Shown here piece by piece: positions 29,511 to 38,396 of a DNA stretch of 39,620 nt. Below the pieces are notes generated by a model, which worked only from the letters and a program-made list of their open reading frames with translations, had not been told where the DNA came from and made no database searches. Each line of letters starts with the position of its first letter. Positions within the stretch are counted from its first letter, which is position 1. The position numbers and the translations under genes are program-made. Source of the stretch: Zopfochytrium polystomum (Eukaryota > Chytridiomycota > Chytridiomycetes > Chytridiales > Chytridiaceae); the NCBI GenBank assembly GCA_025765615.1, contig JAIVFJ010000453.1, forward strand, positions 1 to 39,620, given 5' to 3'.

Positions 29511-30716
29511 GTCTGCAGGAAAGGTGAGGGTGCTGATGTAGTCTGGGACAATGACATGATTGGGTGCTCCATACAGAGTGCCAAACTGCTGCAGGCCACC
29601 CCTGCCAAGGCGACCCAACCATCCTGCAAAGGCAACTGCATTCTGATTGGCTGTTCCCTGGGCAAGCCTCATGTTGGTTCTCAGCTCAAGCATCCTGACA
29701 TGCCTCCAAAGGTTTGAGAATTTGCAGGAAGCCTTCAGGATCATAGTCTTTGTGGCATTGGGCACAACAGGTGCGGTCTGCTGAAAGTCGCCCCCAAGAA
29801 GCACCACTTTTCCTCCAAAGGGGGTTTCAGCCATCTGAAGATCCAAAGGCCTGACAACATCGCGCAGGACCCTGTCAATGACATCCAGAGCTAATGAGTT
29901 GAGCATGGATATCTCATCCAAGGCAATGAGATCAGCCAAGTACAGCTCCAGTGCGCAGTCAGTGGACATTTTGATGCCAGACTGAGAGTCAGCATCAAGC
30001 CCTATGGGGATTGCAAATCGAGAGTGGGCAGTTGTGCCACCAGCAAGCAGAAGTGCTGCTATTCCAGAAGAAGCCACAGCATGGGCGATGCGGCCCTGTC
30101 CAAAGCGACCTTGGCTGCTGCGGACTTTTGCCAAGATGGCATTGTAGACAAAGGTCTTGCCACATCCTCCAACTCCCTGAAGGTAAAAGATTCGACCTTC
30201 TGGGGGAGGCACCACTCCAGGCTGTCCACATTGCTCAACAGCATCCACCACAGCTCTGTAAGCAATGGCCTGCTCGTGGTTGAAGCTCCTTTCAGCATTT
30301 GCCACAACAGCCTCCAGCTGCTGCTGGTTGTAGTCGGAGTTTAGCCTTTGAAAAATCAGCTGGAGCCGGCCATCCAGCGCCAGCACAGGCTCAGGCTGGA
30401 ATTCTTCCAGCTGTGGCAGGGTGGGGAAGTTGCGCAGCGAGGTTGACAAACTCTGCAGGGATGCGTCCAGCAGCCTCAACGCAGTGCAGTACATGTGGTC
30501 TGTTGGGGCAAGATCCAGATTCCCATGCTCCAGCTGAGCCGTGTGAAGCTGGTCAGCCACCATCTCATTCTTGAAATCATTGTAGAGAGCCCTTGGATCT
30601 GCTGGAGCATTGAAAGCAAGGAGCAATGCAAACAGCCTGATAAACTCTCTTGAGCTTGTCATCACGCGCACACCCTGCTGCAAGCACCGAACTGCCTCAC
30701 AATCATCAGCAGTCAA
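29493..30716 (-). pseudogene. Helitron Pif1-like helicase, N-terminal part
   Basis: A 407-codon frame in phase with the preceding Rep segment across a TGA. It contains the Pif1/RecD2-type helicase motifs in order: Walker A YLQGVGGCGKTFVYNAI, motif Ia VASSGIAALLLAGGTTAHS, Walker B ADLIALDEISML, motif III GGKVVLLGGDFQQTAPVV, and motif IV-like LELRTNMRL. Helitron helicases unwind the donor strand during rolling-circle transposition. The frame runs out after PDYISTLTFPADNG, where a frameshift near 29500 moves the continuation into the 28771-29510 frame. Confidence 0.85.
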
Positions 30717-30722
30717 CCCATG

Positions 30723-31560
30723 TCACACACAGGCTTCCTGAAACGTTCCAAAGGTGGTTCCTTCCACAGTCCTGAGGTGCTCAAAAGAGGTTGGGCCTCG
30801 GACATTGGCCAGAAGAACGCGGAGGAAATACCTCTCAGCGTCCTGGGGGCTTGCTGCATACATACTGCCAATTGTTGCTGCAGCCTGCTGCCTCTGACGC
30901 TTTGCCCACCTTGCCTGCCTCTGGTTCCATGTGTAGTGTTCAGGAACTTCAAAGTACAACAGCCTCCTTGCATCTTCATCACGCTCGTTCAGTCTGAAGA
31001 AAGCAAGAAGCTTGGAGTCCCACTGAAGGGCAGCAACTTCCTCAAGGTCAGCATCCTCATCAAAGTACACTGGCTGCTGGTCAGGGAGATGCACAGCCAA
31101 TCTTGTGACTGAGGGGATCCGGCCTTGCATGTGGAATTGGAAGACCCTCCAGCAGGCCTCCTGAGCAGACACATAGCGGAAGGAACTCATAAATCTCATC
31201 CAAGCAGACAGCTACCTCTCCAGAGCCCACCATCACCCTTGCCATGTCATGGCCCTTGTGCAAGTATTTCATGAGGTATTTGATGGCCCTCATGGTGGCA
31301 CATATCTCCACGTTGATGTGCGCCTGGTACTTTCTGGACAGATATCGGTTGAATGCAACCACCCACTGGTTGTCCACTTCAACGCCGTGTGGGAGGGTGA
31401 AATGTCGTCCATTATTTCTGCGCTGGTACTTGACACCACCTTCAGGAGACACCTCCGTCTGATTAACCCATGGCTTGGGAAACCCCTTTGTGCACTTGGT
31501 GGCGCTGGCAGGTTTGCACCAGTCCGAGCAAGAGTGAATCATGGTCTCCTTGACAATCCC
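30723..31560 (-). pseudogene. Helitron Rep C-terminal part and inter-domain region
   Basis: The frame from 31556 reads CSDWCKPASATKCTKGFPKP, then GVEVDNQWVVAFNRYLSRKY, INVEICATMRAIKYLMKYLH and KGHD. The final 'KY..KY.hKGhD' motif is the hallmark of the catalytic tyrosine region of Helitron Rep. After a one-base shift the second frame (31199-30723) continues: SSFRYVSAQEACWRVFQF, VTRLAVHLPDQQPVYF, LLYFEVPEHYTWNQRQ, ERYFLRVLLANVRGPTSFEH and LRTVEGTTFGTFQEAC. This is the conserved region between Rep and helicase. It stops at an in-frame TGA just where the next frame (from 30716) continues in phase, so that TGA is a nonsense mutation. Confidence 0.8.
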
Positions 31561-31863
31561 TGTTGAGATTCGACCCACGGGGTACACTACGCCCGTTACT
31601 GATGATCCCTTTGAGAACTCCATCCAATCACATTGGATGGGGTGTTTGAAGGGCTCAGTAGATTCAATACTTGAATGCTCGGAAGGGCTAATCTGTTCTC
31701 AATAAAAAGAGATAGGCAAAGGCGGCTGTTGTTCTAGCTTTGTTCATCCTACCGGTAGGAACAATGCAATTAGAACATGCACAAAAACGCTCAAACTACG
31801 CACTCTGCACATGTAACACAGCACAGCAAGCATGCAGAAGCAGTGTACCACTGCCCAATGCTC

Positions 31864-31976
31864 CGGAATTCCGCTCTCTGCATTGGAATTCCGCACTCTG
31901 CATCGGAATTCCGCTTCCTGATCTGGAATTCCTCTCTCTGCACTGGAATTACGCTTCCTGATCTGGAATTCCAGCT
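31864..31976 (+). repeat. Array of ~21-bp GGAATTCC units in the 5' LTR
   Basis: About five to six units of the form GGAATTCCGCTCTCTGCATC or GGAATTCCGCTTCCTGATCT are arranged head to tail. Each contains the palindrome GGAATTCC or a one-base variant. The order of variants differs from the 3' LTR array at 38704-38816. Confidence 0.85.
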
Positions 31977-32212
31977 TTCCTGCTGTGCTGTGCAATCTGA
32001 GCAATGCAACAGGCATTTAGGAATCAGGGATTGCACCAATCACTGCATTTCTAAAAGTGAGATAAAAACTGAGCTCACCAGAGATTGCACCAATCATTGG
32101 ATTACTAAAAACAAGGAAAAAAGCGGCTTGTTTCCCAAACAAGCTTCCTGATTTGGAAACAACCAAACCAATTTACAAGCAACTGTTTCTCAAACAAGCT
32201 GTAAATTGGTTC

Positions 32213-32440
32213 CTGGTGGTACTCAGCCCAGACAAAGTGCTCAGCCCAAGGTGGTACTCAGCCCTGGCTGGTACTTAGCCCTGGGTGGTGCACAGCCCAG
32301 GCTGGTACTCAGCCCTGGGTGGTGCTCAGCCCAGGCTGGTACTCAGCCCTGGCTGGTATTCAGCCTTGAGTGATGCCCAGCCCTGGGTGGTACTCAGCCC
32401 TGAATGGGTACTTAGCCCAGGCTGGGGATTGGTGCTCAGC
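32213..32440 (+). repeat. Minisatellite of ~17-18 bp units in the 5' LTR U3
   Basis: About 13 units of the form CTCAGCCCTGGGTGGTA and CTCAGCCCAGGCTGGTA, partly alternating, lie upstream of the TATA box. The same array is present, apparently unchanged, in the 3' LTR (39054-39281). Its position suggests an enhancer-like or packaging role, but that is inference. Confidence 0.9.
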
Positions 32441-32519
32441 CTGTTTTATCTCATTTCTGTGGCCTGCTCTGTGCAGCCCACTGCTCCCTCTGTTTTCTGA
32501 TGGCTCCAACCTGCAGGAG

Positions 32520-32527
32520 TATAAAAG
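32520..32527 (+). promoter_or_regulatory. TATA box of the copia-A 5' LTR
   Basis: TATAAAAG, with the CT-rich transcribed leader following. It is conserved at 39362-39369 in the 3' LTR. Transcription would start roughly 30 bp downstream, marking the U3/R border. Confidence 0.7.
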
Positions 32528-32825
32528 CAGCAACCTCTCACAGAGGTCAAACGAGGAATCCAACCCCCTCCTTGCTGCTTTGACAGAATCCAGTGCAAAA
32601 CAAGCCAATCTCTCTTCCTCCATTTGCTCTCTCTTCCATCTCTGCCTACTCACTCCTCTCTCCTCTCTCCATCCTCTCACTCCTCTCCCTTTTCCATCAT
32701 CACTGCTCTCTCTTTCTCTCTCTCCTCATTCCCACACACACACCAAGTCCCTCCAGTCCTGGGTGGGATTTCATCACAAAGCTACCTACAAGCCGTCGGC
32801 CACACTTGTACGCTCGAACAGGGCC

Positions 32826-32988
32826 CTGCTGCTCTTACAAGAAAAGGGTTTCTGACTCTAAACAAGACCAACCTGTCTGTGAGCACTGGCTCACCAGCTA
32901 CTTGAAGTCAACAAAGGGCTCTTGGCTCTCTACAAGAAAAGGGCTACCGCTCTAAACAAGTCCACTGGTCCACCAAGCTGCTACCTAG
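32826..32988 (+). repeat. Imperfect leader duplication before gag
   Basis: The motif CTCTTACAAGAAAAGGGTTT and ACTCTAAACAAG (32832-32866) recurs as CTCTCTACAAGAAAAGGGCT and GCTCTAAACAAG (32926-32960), each followed by a CACTGG...CACCA.GCT stretch. Unit spacing is about 94 bp. It lies in the untranslated leader just upstream of the gag ATG. Confidence 0.65.
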
Positions 32989-32989
32989 C

Positions 32990-35257
32990 ATGTCTTCTTC
33001 GACCCCCAAGGCTGTCCGCTTCTCTTCTTATGGCTACCAGGCTTGGGAACTGCATGTGGAAGAAGTCATCAAGCCGGTCATGGCATACAATCTTGTTGCC
33101 AGCTTCCTCAAGCCTGATTACTTCGGTACGTTCAACGAGCACTGCACCAAGGTCGGCTTCGGCGCTGCTCCTCCCAGCATTGGTTCTCCCCCTGAATCCT
33201 CTGCAACGGCGGAGGCCAAGGCTGCGTACAGTGAGATGTACCGTCTGCACCACGCTGCCCTTGACAAGTACCACACTGGTATACGCCAAGAACACAAGAC
33301 CTACAGGGAGCTTGAGGCCCAACACAACAAGGCGGTTGCTACCCTCGACTCCTGCTCGCGCATCGAGGATGTGCGCTCCATGAATGCAGCAAACATCACC
33401 AACTGCGCTGATCGGTACAAGTGGCTCAATGACATGTACGCCCTGCAGGACCACACTGGTTCACAGCAGGACAAGTGGCTTGCGACTTACAGTCGTTTGG
33501 CAAAACCCAGAGACTCTGGTCCGGCAGTCCAGGAGTGGTACACCACTCTGACCACACTGGTCACGGATTGGCCAAAGCATTTCAAATGTACTGCCACCAC
33601 TTGCAGGGGTGTGACAAACATCCTGCGTTCTGCCATCATCCACAAAGCAAGGGAAACGCTGCCTGGACATGAAATCTTCTCTGGCGTTCGTCAAAATCTT
33701 CTCAAGGGGCTGTCAGGCTACGCCAACACCAGCGATCTCGTCAAGGAGTTGACAAACTGCCACACGCTGTACCAGCAAAGCAAAGAGAAGAACAGCAGAC
33801 ACTCTGCTCACCATGGCACTTCTGAGATGGAAACAGCTGCTTCAGCAAAGACCTCAGTGGCAACCAAGAAGCGCAAGATCGGTGAGGCAACCAACGGCAA
33901 GCCTACTTGTGACCTTCATGGAATCTGGGTCTCACACTCTCGCGAGGAATGCCTCAAGTTCCCTCACGGGAAGTCAGAGCCAGCTCGCCCTGCAAAGAAG
34001 GCCAAGGGCAAGCAGCCTGCACACGCCAAAGAAGCCAAGGCCACGTCAGCTGATTGCAAGAAAGCTACTGAGACTGCCAAGATTGCACGTGAGGTGGCCG
34101 CTAAAGAACACCACCAAGCCTCTTGCGCAGGCTCTGAGGACTCTCCTCCCCACAAATGCTACAGGATGGATACTCCACCACCACCTCCTGAAGCAGAAGA
34201 CGTCGAAATGTTGGAGTTCAGTACTGAGGGTGCTGCGCGCCTTGCAGACACTTCAGCTCTAGACGACTTCCTTTCAGTAGAAAGGGCACTTGCGGCACGC
34301 GAGTTTGAAATTGGAACATGCCAGGCCGTTGAGGTGGAGGAGGAATTTGAAGTGGAACTCACAGTTACACTTCTTGACGGCAGAATGGATCCAGACTGGA
34401 TCACTGACAACATTGTCTCAAACGTCGGCTACAAAGTGATGTACGAATCTGGGCGCTTCCTCTACCGCAACGTCACCTACCGCCGCATCTACGAGACTGC
34501 GCTGATGGCAAGACTTGCTGGCAGCCACCCACACCAGGTCATCCTTGACTCTGGGGCTTCCAGGACAATGTCGCCTTGTGAAGAGCACTTCACAAACTTG
34601 CGGCCCACCTCCCAGCAGATCAAAACAGCTGACGGCTTTACAACTGCCACTGGAGTGGGCGACTTCACCTTGTTCGTTAACGGAAGAGCTCTCATCATGA
34701 GGAACTCGCTCTATGTGCCAGAGTTCTCAGACACTCTACTCTCGGTTCAGCAAATCGTGCGGCAGACAGGTCACAACGTGACTTTCACAGCAGACACAGC
34801 CCTATTGCATCCTCGGGTACATGGTTCAGACTTTACCATTGCTCACAGGGACACAGGGAATGTTTATGTTGTGGACCCTTCTCTTCTGACGGGACATACT
34901 GGTCTCGACAGGGCAGAACTTGGAAGGGACGCGCCGACTCCTTCGGGGGACGCCCCAGGTGAGTCGCAACAGCAAACTGCTCCTTTGCAAACTGCAACCC
35001 CAACTTTAAGTCAAACTGACCCAGACCCTTTACCAAACCCTCAGAACATTGAAGCAGTCCGAGCTCTTCACAAGAAATTTGGTCACCTGTCTTTATCTTC
35101 TTTGAAGCGTACTTGGTCAAATCTGAATAAAGTTGGTCATTCATTTTTCCTCATTCATGACATTCCCTGCGTGACATGTGATATTGGGAAAGAAAGCTTC
35201 GCCTATCCACCCCACTTCCAGACCAAACACCACACTGCTTGGTCGTTTACACACTGA
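32990..35257 (+). pseudogene. Copia-A gag, protease and GAG-pre-integrase
   Basis: One open frame of 755 codons from ATG 32990 (MSSSTPKAVRFSSYGYQAWE). It encodes a helical gag/capsid region (around residues 1-270). Then comes a zinc-knuckle-like CDLHGIWVSHSREECLKF with Cys-x2-His and His-x4-Cys spacing instead of the retroviral CCHC, and a Lys/Ala-rich basic segment. The aspartic protease follows (VILDSGASRTMSPCEE, Asp520; LYVPEFSDTLLSVQQI), then GAG_pre-integrs (LHKKFGHLSLSSLKR, CVTCDIGKESF). The frame closes at 35257 just after entering the integrase (HHTAWSFTH), while the correct continuation is one base away in the frame starting at 35178. Gag and protease themselves look intact and could be expressed. 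Confidence 0.88.
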
Positions 35258-36941
35258 TGCTGTCCCACTGCCCGCACGTGGACACCATGGTGAAAAACAT
35301 TGGCAACTGGTTGTGGAAGAGTCAACCTGTTGGCTTGACATTGAGTTCCTCAACTCTTTGTCCGACGCGCCCACAAGATTCTGGTCTACGATCGAAAGGT
35401 TTGAACAACAACATGGCAAACATATCACATCTGTGCGCTGTGACAGGGGGGAAATCTTCAAAGATGGAGATTTCAAAACTTGGGCCAATACTCGGCATCC
35501 TCCTATTGTTTTAGAACCTAGTCCTGCATTCACCAAGGAATTCAATGGGCTGGTAGAACGTCAGGTCAACACTCTCAAAGACATGGCACACTGCATGCTC
35601 TTAGAGTCACGATTGCCCCACTCTTTCTTTGTGTATGCAGTCCGCTACGCAGCATACATCAAGAACAGGGTTTACCACTCTTACACTAAGAAAACACCTT
35701 ACGAAGCTTGGTACGGTGAAAAGCCAAATGTTGATCACATCCGCACCTTTGGCTGTTTGGTTATCCACCGTATCCCAAAGGAAAAGCGAACGCTTAAACA
35801 TCCTGACAAAGGGGCGCCAGGCATATTCTTAGGGTATAAAGGAAACACTCTTCCAGTTGTCTACGACTTGAAAACCCAGAGAATATCGGAACACTTCCAT
35901 GTCTCCTTTCACGAAAATGTTTTTCCTGGCATTGTGCAGAACTGGAGACAGTTCCTTCATGACTCCCGCTTGAAGGAATGGGGACCAGTCCAGCCCACAG
36001 CTCAGGATTTCCAATATCTTTCCTCCTCGTTGCATTCCCCCGCTATGTCCACTGATCCAGATGTGGCACATCCTGACGCTCTGTTTGACTCACAAGAAGA
36101 CGATGTACCACCTGCAGAATCACAGGGGGGAGATCTACAGCCGGGTATGCTATACGACGCTTCTGATTCTGAACCAGAGTCAATACCTGATGAACAGGAA
36201 ATCCCTCCTAGGGAGCGCTCAACTTCCCCTGACATTCTAGCTTTGCCAGAGTCAACAGGGGAGGCAACAAATCCCCCAATCATACCACAAGAGCCATCAG
36301 GTTTACGTGACTACCTGGCATTGAAGGCAAACCTTTGTAAACTACGAACAAAACCATCAATTGCCACAAGTCCTTCCACTTACAGTCGGAAAACACTCTG
36401 CGCTTTAACTGCAAGAATTCGTAAACTACGAATAGCACGGGGACAATTTCGTGAACTCTACCAAACACTCAAAGCATACACTGTGCTTGAGCCGGAGGAA
36501 GTCACAGCATATCCAACAGAAAGGATCCACCAGCGGGACTTACTGCCACTCCCTGCTTCGCATAAAGAGGCCATGCGTTCTCCTTTTGCAAAGTATTGGA
36601 AGGCAGCTCAACTCTCAGAGATCAATTCAATCACGTCAAAGCATGTCTGGGACTTAGTGGCTCGACCTAGAGGGCGTAAGATTCTCAAGCCCAAATGGGT
36701 TTTTGCCTACAAGTTTGACAGTGAAGGGTACCTTGAACGCTTCAAGGCCCGCCTTGTTGGTTGGGGTTACACTCAGATCTTTGGTCAGGACTACAATGAG
36801 ACCTTCTCCCCTGTCGTCCGCAGCACCTCCATAAGGGCAATCCTTGCTATCTCGTTGCTGTTTGACCTCATACTTGCAGGCCTTGATGTCGAAACCGCAT
36901 ACTTGAACGCCAAACTTCATGGAACAACCAGAAGGCTTTGA
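35178..36941 (+). pseudogene. Copia-A integrase and N-terminal reverse transcriptase
   Basis: The frame takes over from gag-protease by a +1 shift. The integrase core shows the DDE triad: Asp in LLGRLHTDAVPL, Asp in SVRCDRGEIFKDG, and Glu in EFNGLVERQVNTLKDMAH; LPHSFFVYAVRYAAYIKNR and PYEAWYGEKPNVDHIRTFGC are typical of copia. A long acidic/Pro-rich linker follows. The RT then begins: EINSITSKHVWDLV, KILKPKWVFAYKFD, ERFKARLVGWGYTQ, YNETFSPVVRSTSIRAILAI, DLILAGLDVETAYLNAKLH. The frame is lost right after NAKL. Copia family members have a few more residues there before the MEQPEGF motif, which here opens the next frame, so a small deletion of about 14 nt is the simplest cause. Confidence 0.88.
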
Positions 36942-38232
36942 GATACGTGGTGCAGACGGGATACTTCTTGTCTGTTTACTCAGGAAGAGTCTGTACGGAC
37001 TGCACCAGTCTGGGCGACAGTGGTACAAAACAATCTGCGACTTCCTCGTAGAAATTGGATTTACGCAATTGAAGACTGACCACTGTGTCTTTGTGCAAAG
37101 GCACCCTGATGGAAAGGTCAAGACCATCATCACTCTATACGTAGATGACATCCTCATCTTCAGTCACACTGAAGAAGAAATTGCCAAAATTCTTTCTCTG
37201 ATCAAATCAAAGTTCAAAATCCGCGAGGACCTCAACCCAAAAGTTGCTGTTGGCATCCAAGTTGAGAAAATCAAAGATGGAATCTTTATTGGACAGAAAA
37301 ACTACACACAGCATGCCTTGGAGGAAGCAAACTACTGGTGTGACGATGAAGGCTTACCTGTCAAAATCAAAGCAACTCCCATGTCGTGGACATGGATACA
37401 CGATGTGGACTCTGGAAAACTTCCACAAAAAGAGTCGGAATACTTCCGAAGCACACTCATGCAACTTGCTTACCTTGCAAACTTGACGCGCCCTGACATT
37501 GCGTATGCTGTGAATACACTTGCACAATACCAGTCTGCTCCAACCCATTCAGATTCCCTTGCGCTTGACAGATTGCTGCGATATGTCCGCGCTACCTGGG
37601 ATCATGGACTTTTCTACCAGAAGGGAGACTCCCAGATGACATGCATCACCAATGCAACGCTCCCAGAGGTAGAGAAAGCTGCGGGTATTTCTTACCCAGA
37701 GTGGGATGAACCACATGGCTACGCTGATGCCAGCTATGCTGAAGAGGATGGACGCAAGTCGAGGTCAGGGCATGTGTTCATGCTTTGCGGGGGTGCTATT
37801 ACATGGTACAGCAAGAAACAATCAGTTGTCGCTTTGTCCTCAACTGAGGCAGAATACTTCTCCCGTACTGAGGCCATCAAAGAGGCAATCTGGCTACGAA
37901 TGCTCTTCCAGGAGCTGGGTATGGATTTAAATAAGCCCACTACTGTTTATGAAGACAATCGTTCAACCATAGCTATTGCTATGAATCCAATACACCATGG
38001 CCGGGTCAAACACTTTGACGTGAGGTTGCATTTCATACGGGACCACTTGGAGAAAAAGGAGGTTCAACTCATTCATTGCCCAACGGACATGATGATTGCC
38101 GACCTTCTCACCAAAGCTCTTCCTGCAGCTCAACATGCAAAGCTTGCATCACTGATGGGAATTTGCAGTCTCGCCGACCTCCAAGGTGTAAGCGTGGTGC
38201 CCACGCTCAAATCAGCACAACGCTTAGTCTAA
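36919..38232 (+). pseudogene. Copia-A reverse transcriptase (catalytic) and RNase H
   Basis: Continues the RT from MEQPEGFEIRGADG with LRKSLYGLHQSGRQWY, the catalytic TLYVDDILIFSHTEEE, YTQHALEEANYW, STLMQLAYLANLTRPDIAYA and VNTLAQYQSAPT. RNase H follows: GYADASYAEEDGRKSRSGHV, VVALSSTEAEYFSRTEAIKE, TTVYEDNRSTIAIAMNPIHH, RVKHFDVRLHFIRDHLEKK and DMMIADLLTKALPAAQHAKL. All RNase H acidic residues of the copia pattern (DAS, TEAEY, DNR) are present. The frame ends at 38232, about 155 bp before the polypurine tract. It is separated from the preceding frame by the RT deletion at ~36919. Confidence 0.9.
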
Positions 38233-38304
38233 AGGCTCTCTCTGGCTTCTCCAGCTACACTTGTGGGTTCATGCAGGTTTTCACAAGTGTAGGGGGGTGC
38301 ATGG

Positions 38305-38321
38305 GTGGGTTCGAGTCCCAC
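38305..38321 (+). other. tRNA T-arm-like sequence before the copia-A 3' LTR
   Basis: GTGGGTTCGAGTCCCAC is a perfect 5-bp stem with a TTCGAGT loop and contains an exact pol III B box (GGTTCGAGTCC). A 9-bp inverted repeat ACACTTGTG/CACAAGTGT lies just upstream (38260-38290). I could not fold a complete tRNA around them (no acceptor stem or A box at proper spacing). It may be a captured tRNA fragment. Confidence 0.5.
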
Positions 38322-38387
38322 TGCTTGGCTGGCATTGTTGGACAGCCATGTACTCCAGGAGAAACAGTTGCCCCCTCTCTTTCTATT

Positions 38388-38396
38388 GCGGGGGTG
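38388..38396 (+). other. Polypurine tract of copia-A
   Basis: GCGGGGGTG directly precedes the TGTTGAGATTCG start of the 3' LTR, the normal site of plus-strand priming. The copia-B junction has a very similar CGGGGGGG. Confidence 0.75.

Larger units (their letters stand above)
28771..31560 (-). mobile_element. Helitron Rep/helicase relic, cut by copia-A
   Basis: Successive minus-strand frames at 31556-31190, 31199-30723, 30716-29493 and about 29510-28771 read through one Helitron RepHel protein from late Rep to the helicase C-terminus. Copia-A cuts it at 31560 inside the Rep part, so the HUH region should lie beyond the window's right end. Decay: one frameshift near 31195, a TGA at about 30719, and a frameshift near 29500. 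The Helitron 3' hairpin and CTRR end were not identified below 28771. Confidence 0.8.
31561..32773 (+). repeat. Copia-A 5' LTR
   Basis: Starts TGTTGAGATTCGACCC and ends GGGATTTCA, about 1,213 bp, with TG...CA ends. Inside are a 9-bp stem hairpin with 3-nt loop (31620-31640), an array of ~21-bp GGAATTCC-containing units (31864-31976), a 12-bp inverted repeat (32166-32177 with 32200-32211), a minisatellite (32213-32440), a TATA box at 32520-32527, and CT-rich leader sequence. The primer-binding site after it (ATCACAAAGCTACC) does not start with the usual TGG, so a half-tRNA or unusual primer is possible. Confidence 0.88.

Noticed and set aside
31596..31625. CTGATGA motif suggesting a hammerhead ribozyme
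   Set aside because: No stem II followed by GAAA and no cleavage-site stem could be found; the same check failed for CTGATGAACAGGAAA near 36190, which is coding.
31740..32151. Several frames inside the copia-A LTRs
   Set aside because: They come from the GGAATTCC tandem array and repeat identically in the other LTR; they are LTR non-coding sequence.
32213..32440. Regularly spaced repeats considered as a CRISPR array
   Set aside because: The units are contiguous 17-18-bp minisatellite copies without unique spacers, in a eukaryotic LTR.
38250..38330. Complete tRNA gene around the T-arm at 38305
   Set aside because: Only the T-arm fits; acceptor stem, D-arm and anticodon arm cannot be placed at normal spacing.
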